Positions 23,063-33,569 of a stretch of DNA of 64,000 nt are shown here, piece after piece. Location of the stretch: positions 1,798,001 to 1,862,000 of the forward strand of contig BRXU01000002.1 of assembly GCA_030267565.1 (NCBI GenBank), read 5' to 3'. This DNA comes from Pleodorina starrii (lineage: Eukaryota > Chlorophyta > Chlorophyceae > Chlamydomonadales > Volvocaceae). How positions within the stretch are numbered: the stretch's first letter is position 1; each line of letters starts with the position of its first letter. Under the pieces are notes generated by a model. It ran no database searches. It worked only from the letters and a program-made list of their open reading frames with translations, and had not been told where the DNA came from. The position numbers were made by a program, and so were the translations under genes.

Positions 23063-25545
23063 TTACCTGGCCCCTTCCGACCACAGCTCGGACTCAAGGG
23101 CCTGCAGCCGCCGCACGATCTGCGGGGCGGGGGCCGAGAGAGTCCAGGGAGGGGTAACAAGGTCACGATGGATTCCAGCCCATTTTGGGACCAACGACGA
23201 AAGGGAACAACGACCCCCTGTACGCAAAAAAGGATGCCGTACTCCAGCTCGGAACAAGCGGTGAGCGAGACGGCAAGTACATCCGGTAAAATGCCGTTGT
23301 CGTACACTCGTACCTGTGCAAAGGTGGGCCGGTCCCGGGGGTTGAAGGACAGGCACGCTCGTCCCAGGTGCGCGAGCGCAGGGTGGGCCTCCAGCGGCCA
23401 GCTGAGCAGCTGCTCGCCCGAGCACACCGCCGCCATAATCTGTCAGGATCCGGGATCCAAGATCCGGCGTGTCAAAGACTTTCGCGACTGAATTCCTGGC
23501 CCATTTGGGTTGATTGTGATTAAGCAGACTCGGCAGCGGCTGAATTACTCACAAGCGAATATCAGAACGGCGGAGAGGCAGGGCCGGAAGGACCATCAAC
23601 TGCCGCCAACAATTCGAAGCACTGGCATTGATAGCCAGCCAACCAGCCAGCCAGCCAGCCAGCCAGCCCACTATGGCAAGTGTGAGTCATTGTGAAAAGT
23701 CAGAAGGGGCTACGGGCGACCCGCGGGTCGGTTACACACGAGGAAGGCACCCACGCGATGCGGCAGCAGCAGCAGCAGGATCGCCGCCACCCACCTGCCA
23801 CTGCATGAGGCCGTCGTATGGGCGCATCCCGGTGACCAGCTGCCACAGCAGAACGCCTGCGGACAGGGACACACACACACACACACACGGGCGGCAAGCA
23901 GAGCATCAGGTCTGTGCTCCTCCTTACGCCCTTCCCACATAGGCACGTGTGGCTACTACTCGCCATATGCAGCGGCTGCGATCCCCAGTTGCCACCCACG
24001 GTGGTTGAAGCCACCTTCATAACACCCACCCACCCCAACCGTTAACCCCCAACCACCAGCTCCTTGCACCTCCTTGCTTCCAACACACCCCATACCCCTC
24101 CCAACCCACCGAATGCCCACACATCGCTGGCCTTTGACCGTTGGCCATTGTTGATCAGCTCCGGAGCCAGGTACGGCACCGTACCGTCCAGCGTGCCGCC
24201 CGTAATGTCGCCGTCATCGCCTCCGCCTCCGCCGTTGCCGTTGCCGTTGCCGTCGCTTCCGGCGCCGCCTTCACTGCAGCTGCCGCTTGCTAGGCTGGCC
24301 AGGAGGTGGTGGGGGGTGGTGCTGGTGTGTAGCACCCGGCTGAGTCCGAAGTCGCTGATCTTGACTATGAAGCCGCGCTGGTCCTGTCGGCTGCTCTTCA
24401 GCAACACGTTGCCTGGATGGGGATGGGGTAAATGGGACGTGCGACCCCGGAACGGCACGTAGCATGAGGGGTTTTTAGGAAAGACCCGCAGCGAAGTGGG
24501 GACGGGCTGAGACGTAGGAGTCAACCAGGATGGATGGCAAGACCTAGGGTGGAGACTGGAGAGGAACCCGCGCACAACAATGGAGTGAGAGAAGGGCAAG
24601 CGTGCTGGGGCAGCTGTTGCGGCCCAGCGCGGGAGCTGCCGGATGGAGCCCCATGGGGCTGTTGGCTTCGGCGGACGACAGAAGCGCGACCGTCAGCAGA
24701 CGCCCTCCCTGGCCCGGCCCACTGAGACCCTAAAGAGGCAGCTTGGCCGGCCCTGCCACGCTCACCCGGCTTGAGGTCTGCGCAGTGCAGCGTTGTAGTC
24801 GCAGAATGGCCAGAAAGGCGTCAAGGTGGTCGCGAAGCAGAGGCGTGATGGGGGGGAGCAGCGAAGACGGCAAGGCAGGCGGTGTCCAGGGGCAATACGG
24901 TACAAGGGAAAAGGAGGGGCAGCGAGGAGAGTAAGGAGCTGAGCTGTTGGTTGGCATTTGGCAGGAGGAGCGGCGGTGCACGGAGGTCGGCCTGACGGCC
25001 CTGCCGTGGGCACTGGCGCCCGCACCCGCAACAGCCCGCCCCGCGCCGACGCCGTCCCATCCCCAACATTTGCTTCGCGTCCCCGCGTCTTTGCGTCCCC
25101 ACGCCTACGGCCGCGCCTACAGACCGCTCTGCTGCTTCGCGCCCTGCTCTGGGGTCGACCAGCGCTCCCGAGCCACCCGGCCCCACGGGGGACAGGGGCT
25201 AAGCGAAACGGGGCGAGGCGAGGCGAGGCGAGGTGAGGTGAAGCGAGACGGGACGGGGCGGGCAGGAGTCTCCCGGATAGGATTGAATTGGACTAGATCG
25301 GATTCGAGCCGGCGGTGCGGTGGTGCCCTCCCCCCCCACTCACCTCCGTGGATGATGTTGTTGTGGTGCAGGAAGGCCATCCCCTGCGAGGTGGGGGACA
25401 GGGACAGGTGCAGCAGCGCAGGAACAGAGACGTCGACGACAGCAGCAGCAGCAGTAGCAGCAGCACAATCCGTAGCAGCACATTCATTAGCGGCAGATTT
25501 CGCAGCGCGAGTCCGAAATGGCAGCCAAACCGACAGACAAACGGG

Positions 25546-25617
<72 letters not shown>

Positions 25618-28600
25618 CATCCACCACCACCACCACCACCACCATCCCCCCGCTCCCGTCCTCTCCCCCAATCCTACCAGCGCCACCTCCCGCGCCGTCA
25701 CCGCCAGCGCCCGCAGCGCAGCCTGCGGCGGATAGCGCCCGCCGCCCGAGAACGGAGCGTAAAGACTTCTGACCGAGCCGCCGCCGCCGCCACTGGCAGC
25801 AGCAGCAGCAGCAACGGCTGTTTTGCTGAGCAGTTGCTGCAGCGAGCCCCGGTCGCAATCCTCCATGACCACCAGCACTGCCAGCTGACCATCTCGAGCC
25901 CCCAGCAGATCGAGCACCTGGGGGGCGAAGAGGGGAGGGCGAAGGGGAAGGGGAAAGGATAGGAAAGAAATGCAACAACCCAGAGGGGCCGCGGAGAGGG
26001 GGGGCAAGGGCTGAGGGGACAGGGGAGACGGGTGGAGCGACGGATTGCGGATGCGTCGGCCCCCGGGAGAAAGTCACCCGCCCCCTCTTTTGGTCATTTC
26101 TCAGCTCGGCAGCCTTGGGGCCACACACACCATGCAACCCATGGCTGCAGGGAAGCACACCGCAGGAAGCAAGCAGACAGCGACATATGCGTGGGCAGTT
26201 TCGCCGTCCTTCCATCCCATCCTATCCCATCCCATCCCGTCCCGCCCTAACCCCTCCCGGCACAACCGGCAGTTCCGACAACGCCCCCGAGTCCCCACCG
26301 CCACTCTCCAATCCTCCATCCCTCCATCCCTCCAGCTAATGGAGCCCAGTGCTCCAGACCCACCACGCCCTCCCACTCTCCCGCTCCCGCCCACACCCGC
26401 CCACCCGCCCGCCCACCTGCCCCCCGCCCGCCCTGTCCTGTCATTACCTGCGCCAGGTTCCGCGCCCCCGCCATCGCCGCAACCGCGTCGCTCTCGTCGC
26501 CCATCGACACCGCACTGCGCGCCTGCAGCGGCCCCGGGCCGCCACCGCCACCGCCGCCCGCGCCGCCGCCTAGCCCCCCGGGCGGCGCGCCCATGATGTA
26601 CGGCGCAAAGGCGCGGTCGGACAGCTGGCGGCTGGTGCCGCTGGCGCTGCCGGGCTGCAGAGGCGACGGCGGCAGAACCCCAGAGCTCATGGGGGAGCTA
26701 CACAACCCCGTGGTCTGGCCGGTGGGCCCCGTCAGGCCCATAACGCTCGCCACCTGCGTCGCGCTCAGCGGGATGGCGGCGGCGGCGGCGCTGCCGGTGC
26801 GGCCCGCGGCCGCGGCGGCGGCGGCGGCGGTAGAGCATCCGCCGACGCTCGTGTGGCGGCTGATGGTGCCGCTGAGGACCGGCCCCTGGCTGGGGGCGCG
26901 GCTGGAGGTGTCGGGGCAGGGCAACCGTCCGTCGATGTGGCTGCGGCTGGTGTTGCTGCTGGCGAAGCGGGAGGCTGGCGCCGCCGCGGCGGCGGCGGCG
27001 GTGGCACCGCCGACGGCGGAGGCGACAGCGCTGACGGTGGTGAACGTATACGCCGCCAGCTTTTTGGCGAGCGCCTTGAGTCGGAGCGCCTCCGCCTCCG
27101 CCGCCGCCGCTTCCGCGACGTCATCGGCGCCGCTGCGTGGCATGCCGCCGCCGTCGCCTCTGCCGCCGCCGCCACTAGGGTCGCAACGCTGCTGCCCCGG
27201 CGGCGCCGCCGCCGAGGAAACAGCTCCAAGTCGGCGGACGTCGAAGACCCCAGCGCCCGTTCGTTCCTGCAACCGGGATGCCCCCGCTGCCGCTGCCGCT
27301 GCTGAGGATGCGGCTGCCAGCGCCGCCACTGGCGGGGCCCCGAGCGACCCGCCTTGGTCCTGCGCCACCGCTGCACCATCGCCGTCAGGCTGGTGCGGGC
27401 CGCTAGCATTGCCCTCCAATGCCTGTGTCAGTGGAGAGACCCTCTCGACGGACCTGGGCCCTACATTTGCATCCTGCTGCTGATGCAGCTGTTGTAGCAT
27501 CTGCTCCCATTGCCCTCGATCTGCCGCCTGCGGTTGCTGTGGTTGTTGACTACATCGATTCATCGCTACGGCCGAAGCCGCACGTTGCCGTTCCTCCTGC
27601 TGCGGCTGCTGCTGCGGCTCCTGCTGCGCCTGTGGCGGTACCTGCTCCTGCCCCTCCCCGAGGCGTGCGGCCTGCTGCACCGGCGTCGCCTGCTCCCCCT
27701 CCTGCTGCCCCTCCTGCTGACACTGAAGCTGCTGCTGCTGCTGCGACGGCGCCTGCGGCCGCTCCTGCTGCCGCTCCGGCTTCCCCACGTCCCCAAGGCA
27801 AGCCGTTATGACCTCCTGCTGCAACGCGGGCGGCTGCGACGGCCGCCGCGAGCCGGGACTAGCTAACTCTGAGCGCACGGAGATCGTGCTCAGGGCCGTC
27901 AGTGGCTGCGAGGTGGGCATCGACACTGGCGGGCTGAGGTTTGGCAGCACCCCCGACAGCAGCAGGTTCGCCCCTGACGCGTTGCGCTCCTCCTCGACAG
28001 CTGAGCTGGGCTGCAGCGGCAGCGACGGGAAGAGGGCCCGCACCAGCGACTGCAGCAGCAGCAGCTCGCCGCCTTGCGACCCACGGGTCGGGGTCGGCAG
28101 GTTTCCGCCTTCCGACCCGCGGGTCGGCGAGGGGCCGAGTGACCCACGGGTCGGCACCAGCTGCGGCGGGCTGTCGGCCGGGGGCTGCGCGGCGGCATTG
28201 CGCAGACCGTCCTGTGGTATTGCCGGCCTGGCGGGCTGGAGTACGGTCTGGGGCTGTGTTGCCTGGGCAGGGGCCTGGAGGGAAGCGTCCGGGGCGGCGT
28301 GAGGCAGCGCCTGCGCCGCAGGCGCAGGTGCTGGTGCCGTCTGGGGCGTCGTACCGGCAGCGCTCGACTCCGGGTGCAGGTCCAGCTCGTGTTGCTGCCC
28401 CTGCTGCAGCGCAACGGCAGCAGCCACCGCCGGTAGCGCCTCCGCTGCCCCGGCGTCGCCAGCCGCCGCCAGCGTCGGCGGCGCCGCCGGCAAATGACCG
28501 TCCGCCCGCCCCTGTCTCAACGCTCTCCAGGCCTCCACGACCTCTATGCATCCTCCGCCTCCTTCGCCGCCGCCGGCGGCGGTGATGGTCAAACCCCGCC

Positions 28601-31600
28601 GAGCGGTAGCTTCCGCTTCCGCTTCCGCCTCTGCCGCCGCCGCCGTCAGAGGCGCCATTCCGCTGGCGCTATCCTGCCGCCAATGCGCGCCCGCCGTTGC
28701 CGTGTTGTCGACGCTCACTGGGCCGGACGGCGCGCACGAGGCCATGGCCATGGCGGCCAGACCGTAGGGCCCAACGTTGCTGGAGCCGCTGGGAGCGCTG
28801 CTAGGCGCCGCGTGAATTCCCACAACAGTGGCGCTGGGAATCGGTGTGGGGTTGGGGGTGCCTCCCATGTAGAACGACTGCCGCATGGCGGACGCCGACG
28901 TGTCGTAAGGCAGCGCCGCCGCGCTAGCGGCGGCGCCGGCGGCGAAGCCGCCGGCGGCGGCGCCGAAGGCGCCGTATGGGCCGCTGCCGCTGCCGCCGGC
29001 GCCGCCACCGCAGAAGGACCTCACGGCCTGCAGCGTGTCGGGCGTGAGTCTCCAAACGTTGCAGTCGAAGGTCTGGACGATGTTGGGGTGGCAGGACAGC
29101 GCCTTGCAGAGGAAGACCTCGGTGAGCTGGGAGGAGAGGTTTTCGGTGCTAGCTGCCAGCATCAGCTTCACGGCGCAGGTACAGCCGTGCCAGAGGCCTG
29201 CAGGCGGGTCGCGTCGGGTCGCGTCACGTCGGGTCGCGTCGGATCGGGTCGGCGGAGGGACAGGGACAGCAGCGTTGTGGGGCGGCGGCGGGTGGGAGTT
29301 GATGGTACTGGAATGCGGAAACGGTACTGTCCCTGCGGACCTGGCCTTTCAAACCAAAAATGTCTTTGCGGGTGCAGTCCAGTGCGGTAAACGGGCAAGC
29401 TACCGAAATCCCGTACTGCCGCCGTACCCACCGCGGTACACGACGCCGTACGCGCCCTGGGCGATCCGGCTGGTGAGGGACACGTGCGCGGCCGCCGCCC
29501 ACAGGTCCAGGGCGGGCGCCTGCATGCCCACCTCGAGCGCCGTCTGCTCCGGCAGCAAACCTGCGCGGATGCATGCGGGTGCATTGGTATGAGAAAGAAA
29601 GTACTGCAAGAGGAAGTACTGGAAACCGCGGAGGACGAGCCCCAATCTGATCCGACCCCAAACGACTGCTGCCCTTCCAAACCCTTTCAACCCCCGCAAC
29701 TCACGCTCGCCGCGCAAGCGAGCGGCGCGCCGCAGCCACCCCCACGCCCACCCGAGCCGCTCTTCAGCCCCGTCAGGACCGCCCTGCCGCACTGCTCGCC
29801 TCTCTCCGCGCCCCCAGGCCGCACCTGTCCTCGGCGCCGTGACGTCCAAAAGGGCGCTAGTCTCGATGGGCAAGCTCAGCACGCTGCCGGCGCCAGACAC
29901 GGACACGCGCGACGGGACCAGCAGGCCGACGCTGCTGCGCGGCGGCGACGGCGGCGGCGGCTGGACGTACAAGGCCGCCGCGTTGCCGTACGAGACGCAG
30001 CCGACGCCGGCCAGCGCCGCCGGAGTCCCGGACTGAAAGCTGGCCAGCCGCGGCGACAGGGACCCCGACATGTGTCCCGACATCGCAGCGCTGCGACCGT
30101 CATCCAGGTATCCGTAGCCTGAGCCGCCGCCATTGCCGTACCCGTTGCCGTACATGTTAGGCAAGGCCCCACTCACGCTCCGGTGCTGGTGCTGGTGCGC
30201 GCCCGACACGCCGCGGCTGCCAGGAGTCGCGACGAAGGGCGACGCGATGGCGCCAGCGGCGGCATGGAAAGGCGCGCTGCCGCCGCCGCCGCCGGGGTAG
30301 GGTGAGGTCAAGGATGATGCCGACCCCGGCGCCGACGGCACACTGGGCCACCGGTGGGGCCGCCCCTCGTGGCGCGCCGACAGCGCCGCCCGCTCCGAGC
30401 CCTCCGGGAAGATGGCCGATGTGGGCCCTGACGGCGGCGCGACGGCGAACTGCACCAACGCCGGCCGCAGCGCCGGCAGCGGCGCGGAAGGGTGGCCCCC
30501 GAGCGAGTGGGCCGGGCCACCGCTGCCGCCGCTGCCGCTGACATACCAGGCCGGCGGCTGCGGCTGCGGAAAGCGCCCCGGCTGGGGCGGCTCTATGAGC
30601 GCCTGTGCCGAGACGGGCCGGTGGAAGCTCAGCGACGGCGGCAGCGGCGGCGCTGGTGGCAGCGGCGGCGCTGGTGGCAGCGGCGGCGCTGGTGGCAGCG
30701 GCGGCGCTGGTGGCAGCGGCGGCGCTGGTGGCAGCGGCGGCGGCGCCGTCCCTTGGACATGGACGCGCTGCGGCGGTGAGGCGGCGGCTGCGGCGGCAGG
30801 GGCGCCAAGCGCACGGCCGCTGCTTACTCGCGCTTCGCCGGACATTGGTGAGGCGTGCACCAGCAAGACGCCGGCGTCCTCCGCGGCGAGCGCGGCGGCA
30901 CCGCCGCCGCCGGCCGCTGCCGCCGGCGGCGGCGGCCGCAGGCCGCGGACCGCCGGCGGCGCCAGCAGGAGTGGTGACAGCGGGGAGGGGCTGCTGCTGA
31001 TCTTGGGCAGGTCAATATACGTCCCAGGCTGCGGCTGGGCCTGTCCTTGGCCCTGGCCCCCCTGGGCCTGGCCGTTCGTGCCGCTGGATGGGGTAGTGAC
31101 GTTGGGCGCGTTGATGGCGTAGCTGCTGATGCTGTACTGATACAGGGTGGCAGTGGCGGAGGCGACGGTGGCGGAGGCGGGGTCCAGATCATTCAGTGCG
31201 GTGGGGCTCATCCGTTGCGATCCCATGCTGCCGGGCGGCGGCACAGCGAAGGTCAGCGTGGTGAGGAGCATCGGGTGCTGTTGCTGGGGCTGGGGCTGGG
31301 ACTGGGGCTGTGGCTGCGGCTGCGGCGGCTCGAAGCCGCCCCGCGCCTTGCTTGCGTCTAGCGCCGCGTGGTTGCCGTGGTCCAGGCAGGAGAGGGTCAC
31401 GTCCTCCTCCCGCCCGATCGGGCCGCCGCGGATGGACAGCAGTATGCTGCTGTTGAGGCAGACCTGGCTGTCGATGAGGTCGGGAGACACTGCCGGGTCG
31501 CCGAACAAGCCACCGCCGCCGCCGCCGCCGCCCAAGGTCGAGATGGATTTGCGGGAGGGCTGGTGTAGCGCCCGCGGTGCGGTAGGGTTTGTGGGCGCGA

Positions 31601-31769
31601 GCGAGGCGGAGGCGTCGTGCGTCTGCGCGGCATCGTGCTTGGCGGGTGCGCCACAGAGGCACAGGCTCTTGAGGAGACGGGGCAGGAGGCGGGAGGAGGG
31701 CTGCTGGCAGGGCTGGCCGACGGAGCTGGCCGGGGCCGCCTCGCTGTTGACGCCCTCTGAGGGCGCCAT
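23063..31769 (-). CDS. Large TKL-type Ser/Thr kinase with huge N-lobe insertion
   Basis: Predicted signalling kinase of the tyrosine-kinase-like group, which is expanded in volvocine algae; target unknown. Model: complement(join(23063..23119, 23314..23439, 23795..23856, 24110..24412, 24766..24777, 25344..25383, 25687..25917, 26448..29197, 29432..29560, 29825..31769)), 1884 aa, all phases consistent. Residues 1-650 are disordered (Pro, Ala, Gly). The kinase domain starts with RIAQGAYGVVYRG; the ATP lysine is in CAVKLMLAAS. After CHPNIVQTFDCNVWRL (about residue 735) come roughly 860 low-complexity residues before VLDLLGARDGQLAVLVVMED, so the N-lobe is split. Catalytic elements are intact: HGDLKPGNVLL, KISDFGLSRVL and GTVPYLAPELI, then SDVWAFGVLLWQLVTG. 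HGD replaces HRD, as in many TKL kinases. The Asp-Leu-Lys-Pro of the catalytic loop is encoded by a 12-nt exon (24766-24777). Confidence 0.88.
23631..23669 (+). repeat. AGCC tetranucleotide microsatellite
   Basis: Tandem AGCC units, with one early AACC variant, in the kinase intron between 23440 and 23794. Confidence 0.9.
25544..25619 (+). repeat. GGCA tetranucleotide microsatellite
   Basis: Nineteen perfect GGCA units followed by a CCA run (about 25621-25643), in the kinase intron between 25384 and 25686. Confidence 0.95.
28077..28152. repeat. Three GACCC(G/A)CGGGTC palindromes within coding sequence
   Basis: CGACCCACGGGTCG at 28077-28090, CGACCCGCGGGTCG at 28113-28126 and GACCCACGGGTC at 28141-28152 lie in the exon encoding the N-lobe insertion. 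On the minus strand they encode three repeats of PTRGS. Further copies lie at 23717, 53617, 57424 and 60761. Confidence 0.85.
30640..30740 (+). repeat. 18-bp coding minisatellite in the kinase N-terminal region
   Basis: Five perfect units of GGCAGCGGCGGCGCTGGT plus a partial one. On the minus strand they encode the repeated PPAPPL tract of the disordered N-terminal region. Confidence 0.9.
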
Positions 31770-32562
31770 TGCACCGGCCTAGAGCATAATGCGCCTGCGC
31801 TGGCGGAGGCGTGCGTGGCGTTGCAATGCGGGCGCGAACCAGAGCGCTGGCGCGAAGGATTCACCACCGCATCGCCGAAAAGCATTTAGAGGCGAGGAGT
31901 GATGGTTTTACTTTGACAATAGCATGCTGAATTGTCGCACGTACCGCAACGCCTCAACTCCAAAAGTTCGGGTCGCCACGAGACCCACAATTACGTATAG
32001 TGAAACGAGCACGGTGCAGTTTTAGATCGAAAAATGTGAAAGTTGAACCCCACTTAACGTAACTCCTGAACGTATCTCATGCCGGTGTTGAAGCAAGTAA
32101 ATGGAGGTTCGCTTGCGCGCAAAAGATACTAATTTTCTGGGTAAGGCCTGACAATGGGACAGCATGCCAATAAGGTTTGATCCTGCCGCGGTGTCATCGT
32201 CAACAGTGTCCACGACGGTACGGCAAATCCTGGGCTGACAGACTTCACATCGGTCTCGCTCCCGCTCCCTTTGAAAGGGCAGCAGCGAGATCGATATTGA
32301 TATCTGTTTCTGGCAGTGCGTGCTAATAGATTCACCGGTTGGTGATCTATGCGGGCGCCTCAGGCGCGCCTTGCACAGCACGATGCTTAGCTCACCTGAC
32401 GGGGCATGGCTGGGTTGCATCCGTGCGCAGCCTCAAACAGCGTAAATCATAAGCAAGTAAGGTTCTTGGAGAAGTAACTCAATTGCAATCGGTGGAGGCC
32501 GTGGAGTTTACAGTATGTGGAGAACGGTGGAGACTCGCACTACTTAGGGCAGGGCTGACTTA

Positions 32563-33236
32563 GGGTAAGCGCGGGTGTTTCCGTTCACGACGTGAACGAC
32601 TGGTGCCTGTTCGCTGAACGTTCACTGAATGTTCAGCGAACAGTCACGGGGAGCGTTCACTGAATGTTCAGTGAACGTTCGTCAAAGCCAGGTGGCCGAC
32701 GTCAATGGAACAATGGTACTCCCGTCTTCCAAATACGCAATCATGGCCGCAGCTGCAGGTGCATCAAACGAAATGCCGGACCCGACGAAATATATTGTCT
32801 GAGGATGCACGGCCGGCCAATGCTTGTCGAGAAGCAGCAGCGCCTTGTCAAGATCCACGTTGTCTTTATGCAGAACTAGCCCGCGGAGAAACTCATTCGG
32901 GAGTGCGGACCGTGGTGAGGGACCGGTGCGCTTGTAGGTCGTACTATTTCGCAAAATAGTACGGCACGAATGCTCCAGCGCTGTTGCCGCGCACATAAAA
33001 GGTATTCACATAACTGCTTGGCCTTGTATCGGTTCGTTATATGTGCCCCAGCAGCTTTGGTCACTTAGGCAGCTATTCATAAGTCATAAGCACAGAAGGA
33101 GGTTAATTTCGCTTTGCAGTACAAAGGCCTGAACGGTGAACGGTGAACCTTCACTGAACGTTCACGGTGAGCGTTCAGTGCAGGTTCAGTGAACGTTTGT
33201 TCTCCTTTCAGTGAATGAAGAAACCCGCGTTTACCC
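32563..33236. mobile_element. Small DNA-transposon-like element with terminal and subterminal repeats
   Basis: The left end GGGTAAGCGCGGGT (32563-32576) matches the reverse complement of the right end ACCCGCGTTTACCC (33223-33236) at 13 of 14 positions. Just inside each end is a cluster of GTTCACTGAACGTTCA-type palindromic units (32581-32680 and 33134-33215). An internal hairpin has arms CGTACTATTT / AAATAGTACG (32940-32963). This layout is typical of non-autonomous DNA transposons, where subterminal repeats bind transposase. I see no target-site duplication and no transposase, so the family is unknown and the boundaries are provisional. Confidence 0.6.
32682..32996 (-). CDS. Hypothetical 104-aa ORF inside the inverted-repeat element
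   Basis: The ORF starts at ATG 32996 and ends at 32682, entirely between the two subterminal repeat clusters. The segment LVLHKDNVDLDKALLLLDKH, followed shortly by TIYFVGSG, has protein-like composition unlike the low-complexity frames elsewhere. I do not recognise the family. It could be a captured gene fragment, a remnant of a transposon protein or chance. Confidence 0.3.
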   Translation of the reverse strand: MCAATALEHSCRTILRNSTTYKRTGPSPRSALPNEFLRGLVLHKDNVDLDKALLLLDKHWPAVHPQTIYFVGSGISFDAPAAAAMIAYLEDGSTIVPLTSATWL

Positions 33237-33569
33237 GAGGTACTGATATAGCTCTAGACAGGGCTGGCTCTAGAGCGACCGCAACACGCGCATGACATTC
33301 GTTTATTTGGGTAAATTGGACAATCATTGAGGTCCAGCCGGCAATGACAGGTTGAGGAGTGCAAGCAGCCAATAGGGTGCTGCGAGACTGGATAGCAGGA
33401 CAGGAAACGAGCTAACGACCCTCGTCCAACGAACTTGGCGCGTTCATGTGCCTCAGCCTTTTACGACAACAAAACAGTATTTTGAGAAACAGAGACGCCA
33501 CCAGATGGACTTGCAAACTGACTAACTCGAAACGTGCCCTGAAGAAAGGCTTGACTATCACTTTCGAAC

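Larger units (their letters stand above)
31770..33569. promoter_or_regulatory. Divergent intergenic region between TKL kinase and coiled-coil gene
   Basis: Start codons at 31769 (minus) and 33570 (plus) point away from each other over 1.8 kb, so both promoters should be here. The region is more AT-rich than the genes. A 674-bp inverted-repeat element (32563-33236) occupies the middle. No TATA box is convincing. Confidence 0.5.

Noticed and set aside
33259..33266. CAGGGCTG at 32550 and 33259 as a target-site duplication of the inverted-repeat element
   Set aside because: The two copies are not at equal distances from the terminal repeats: 5 bp on the left and 22 bp on the right.
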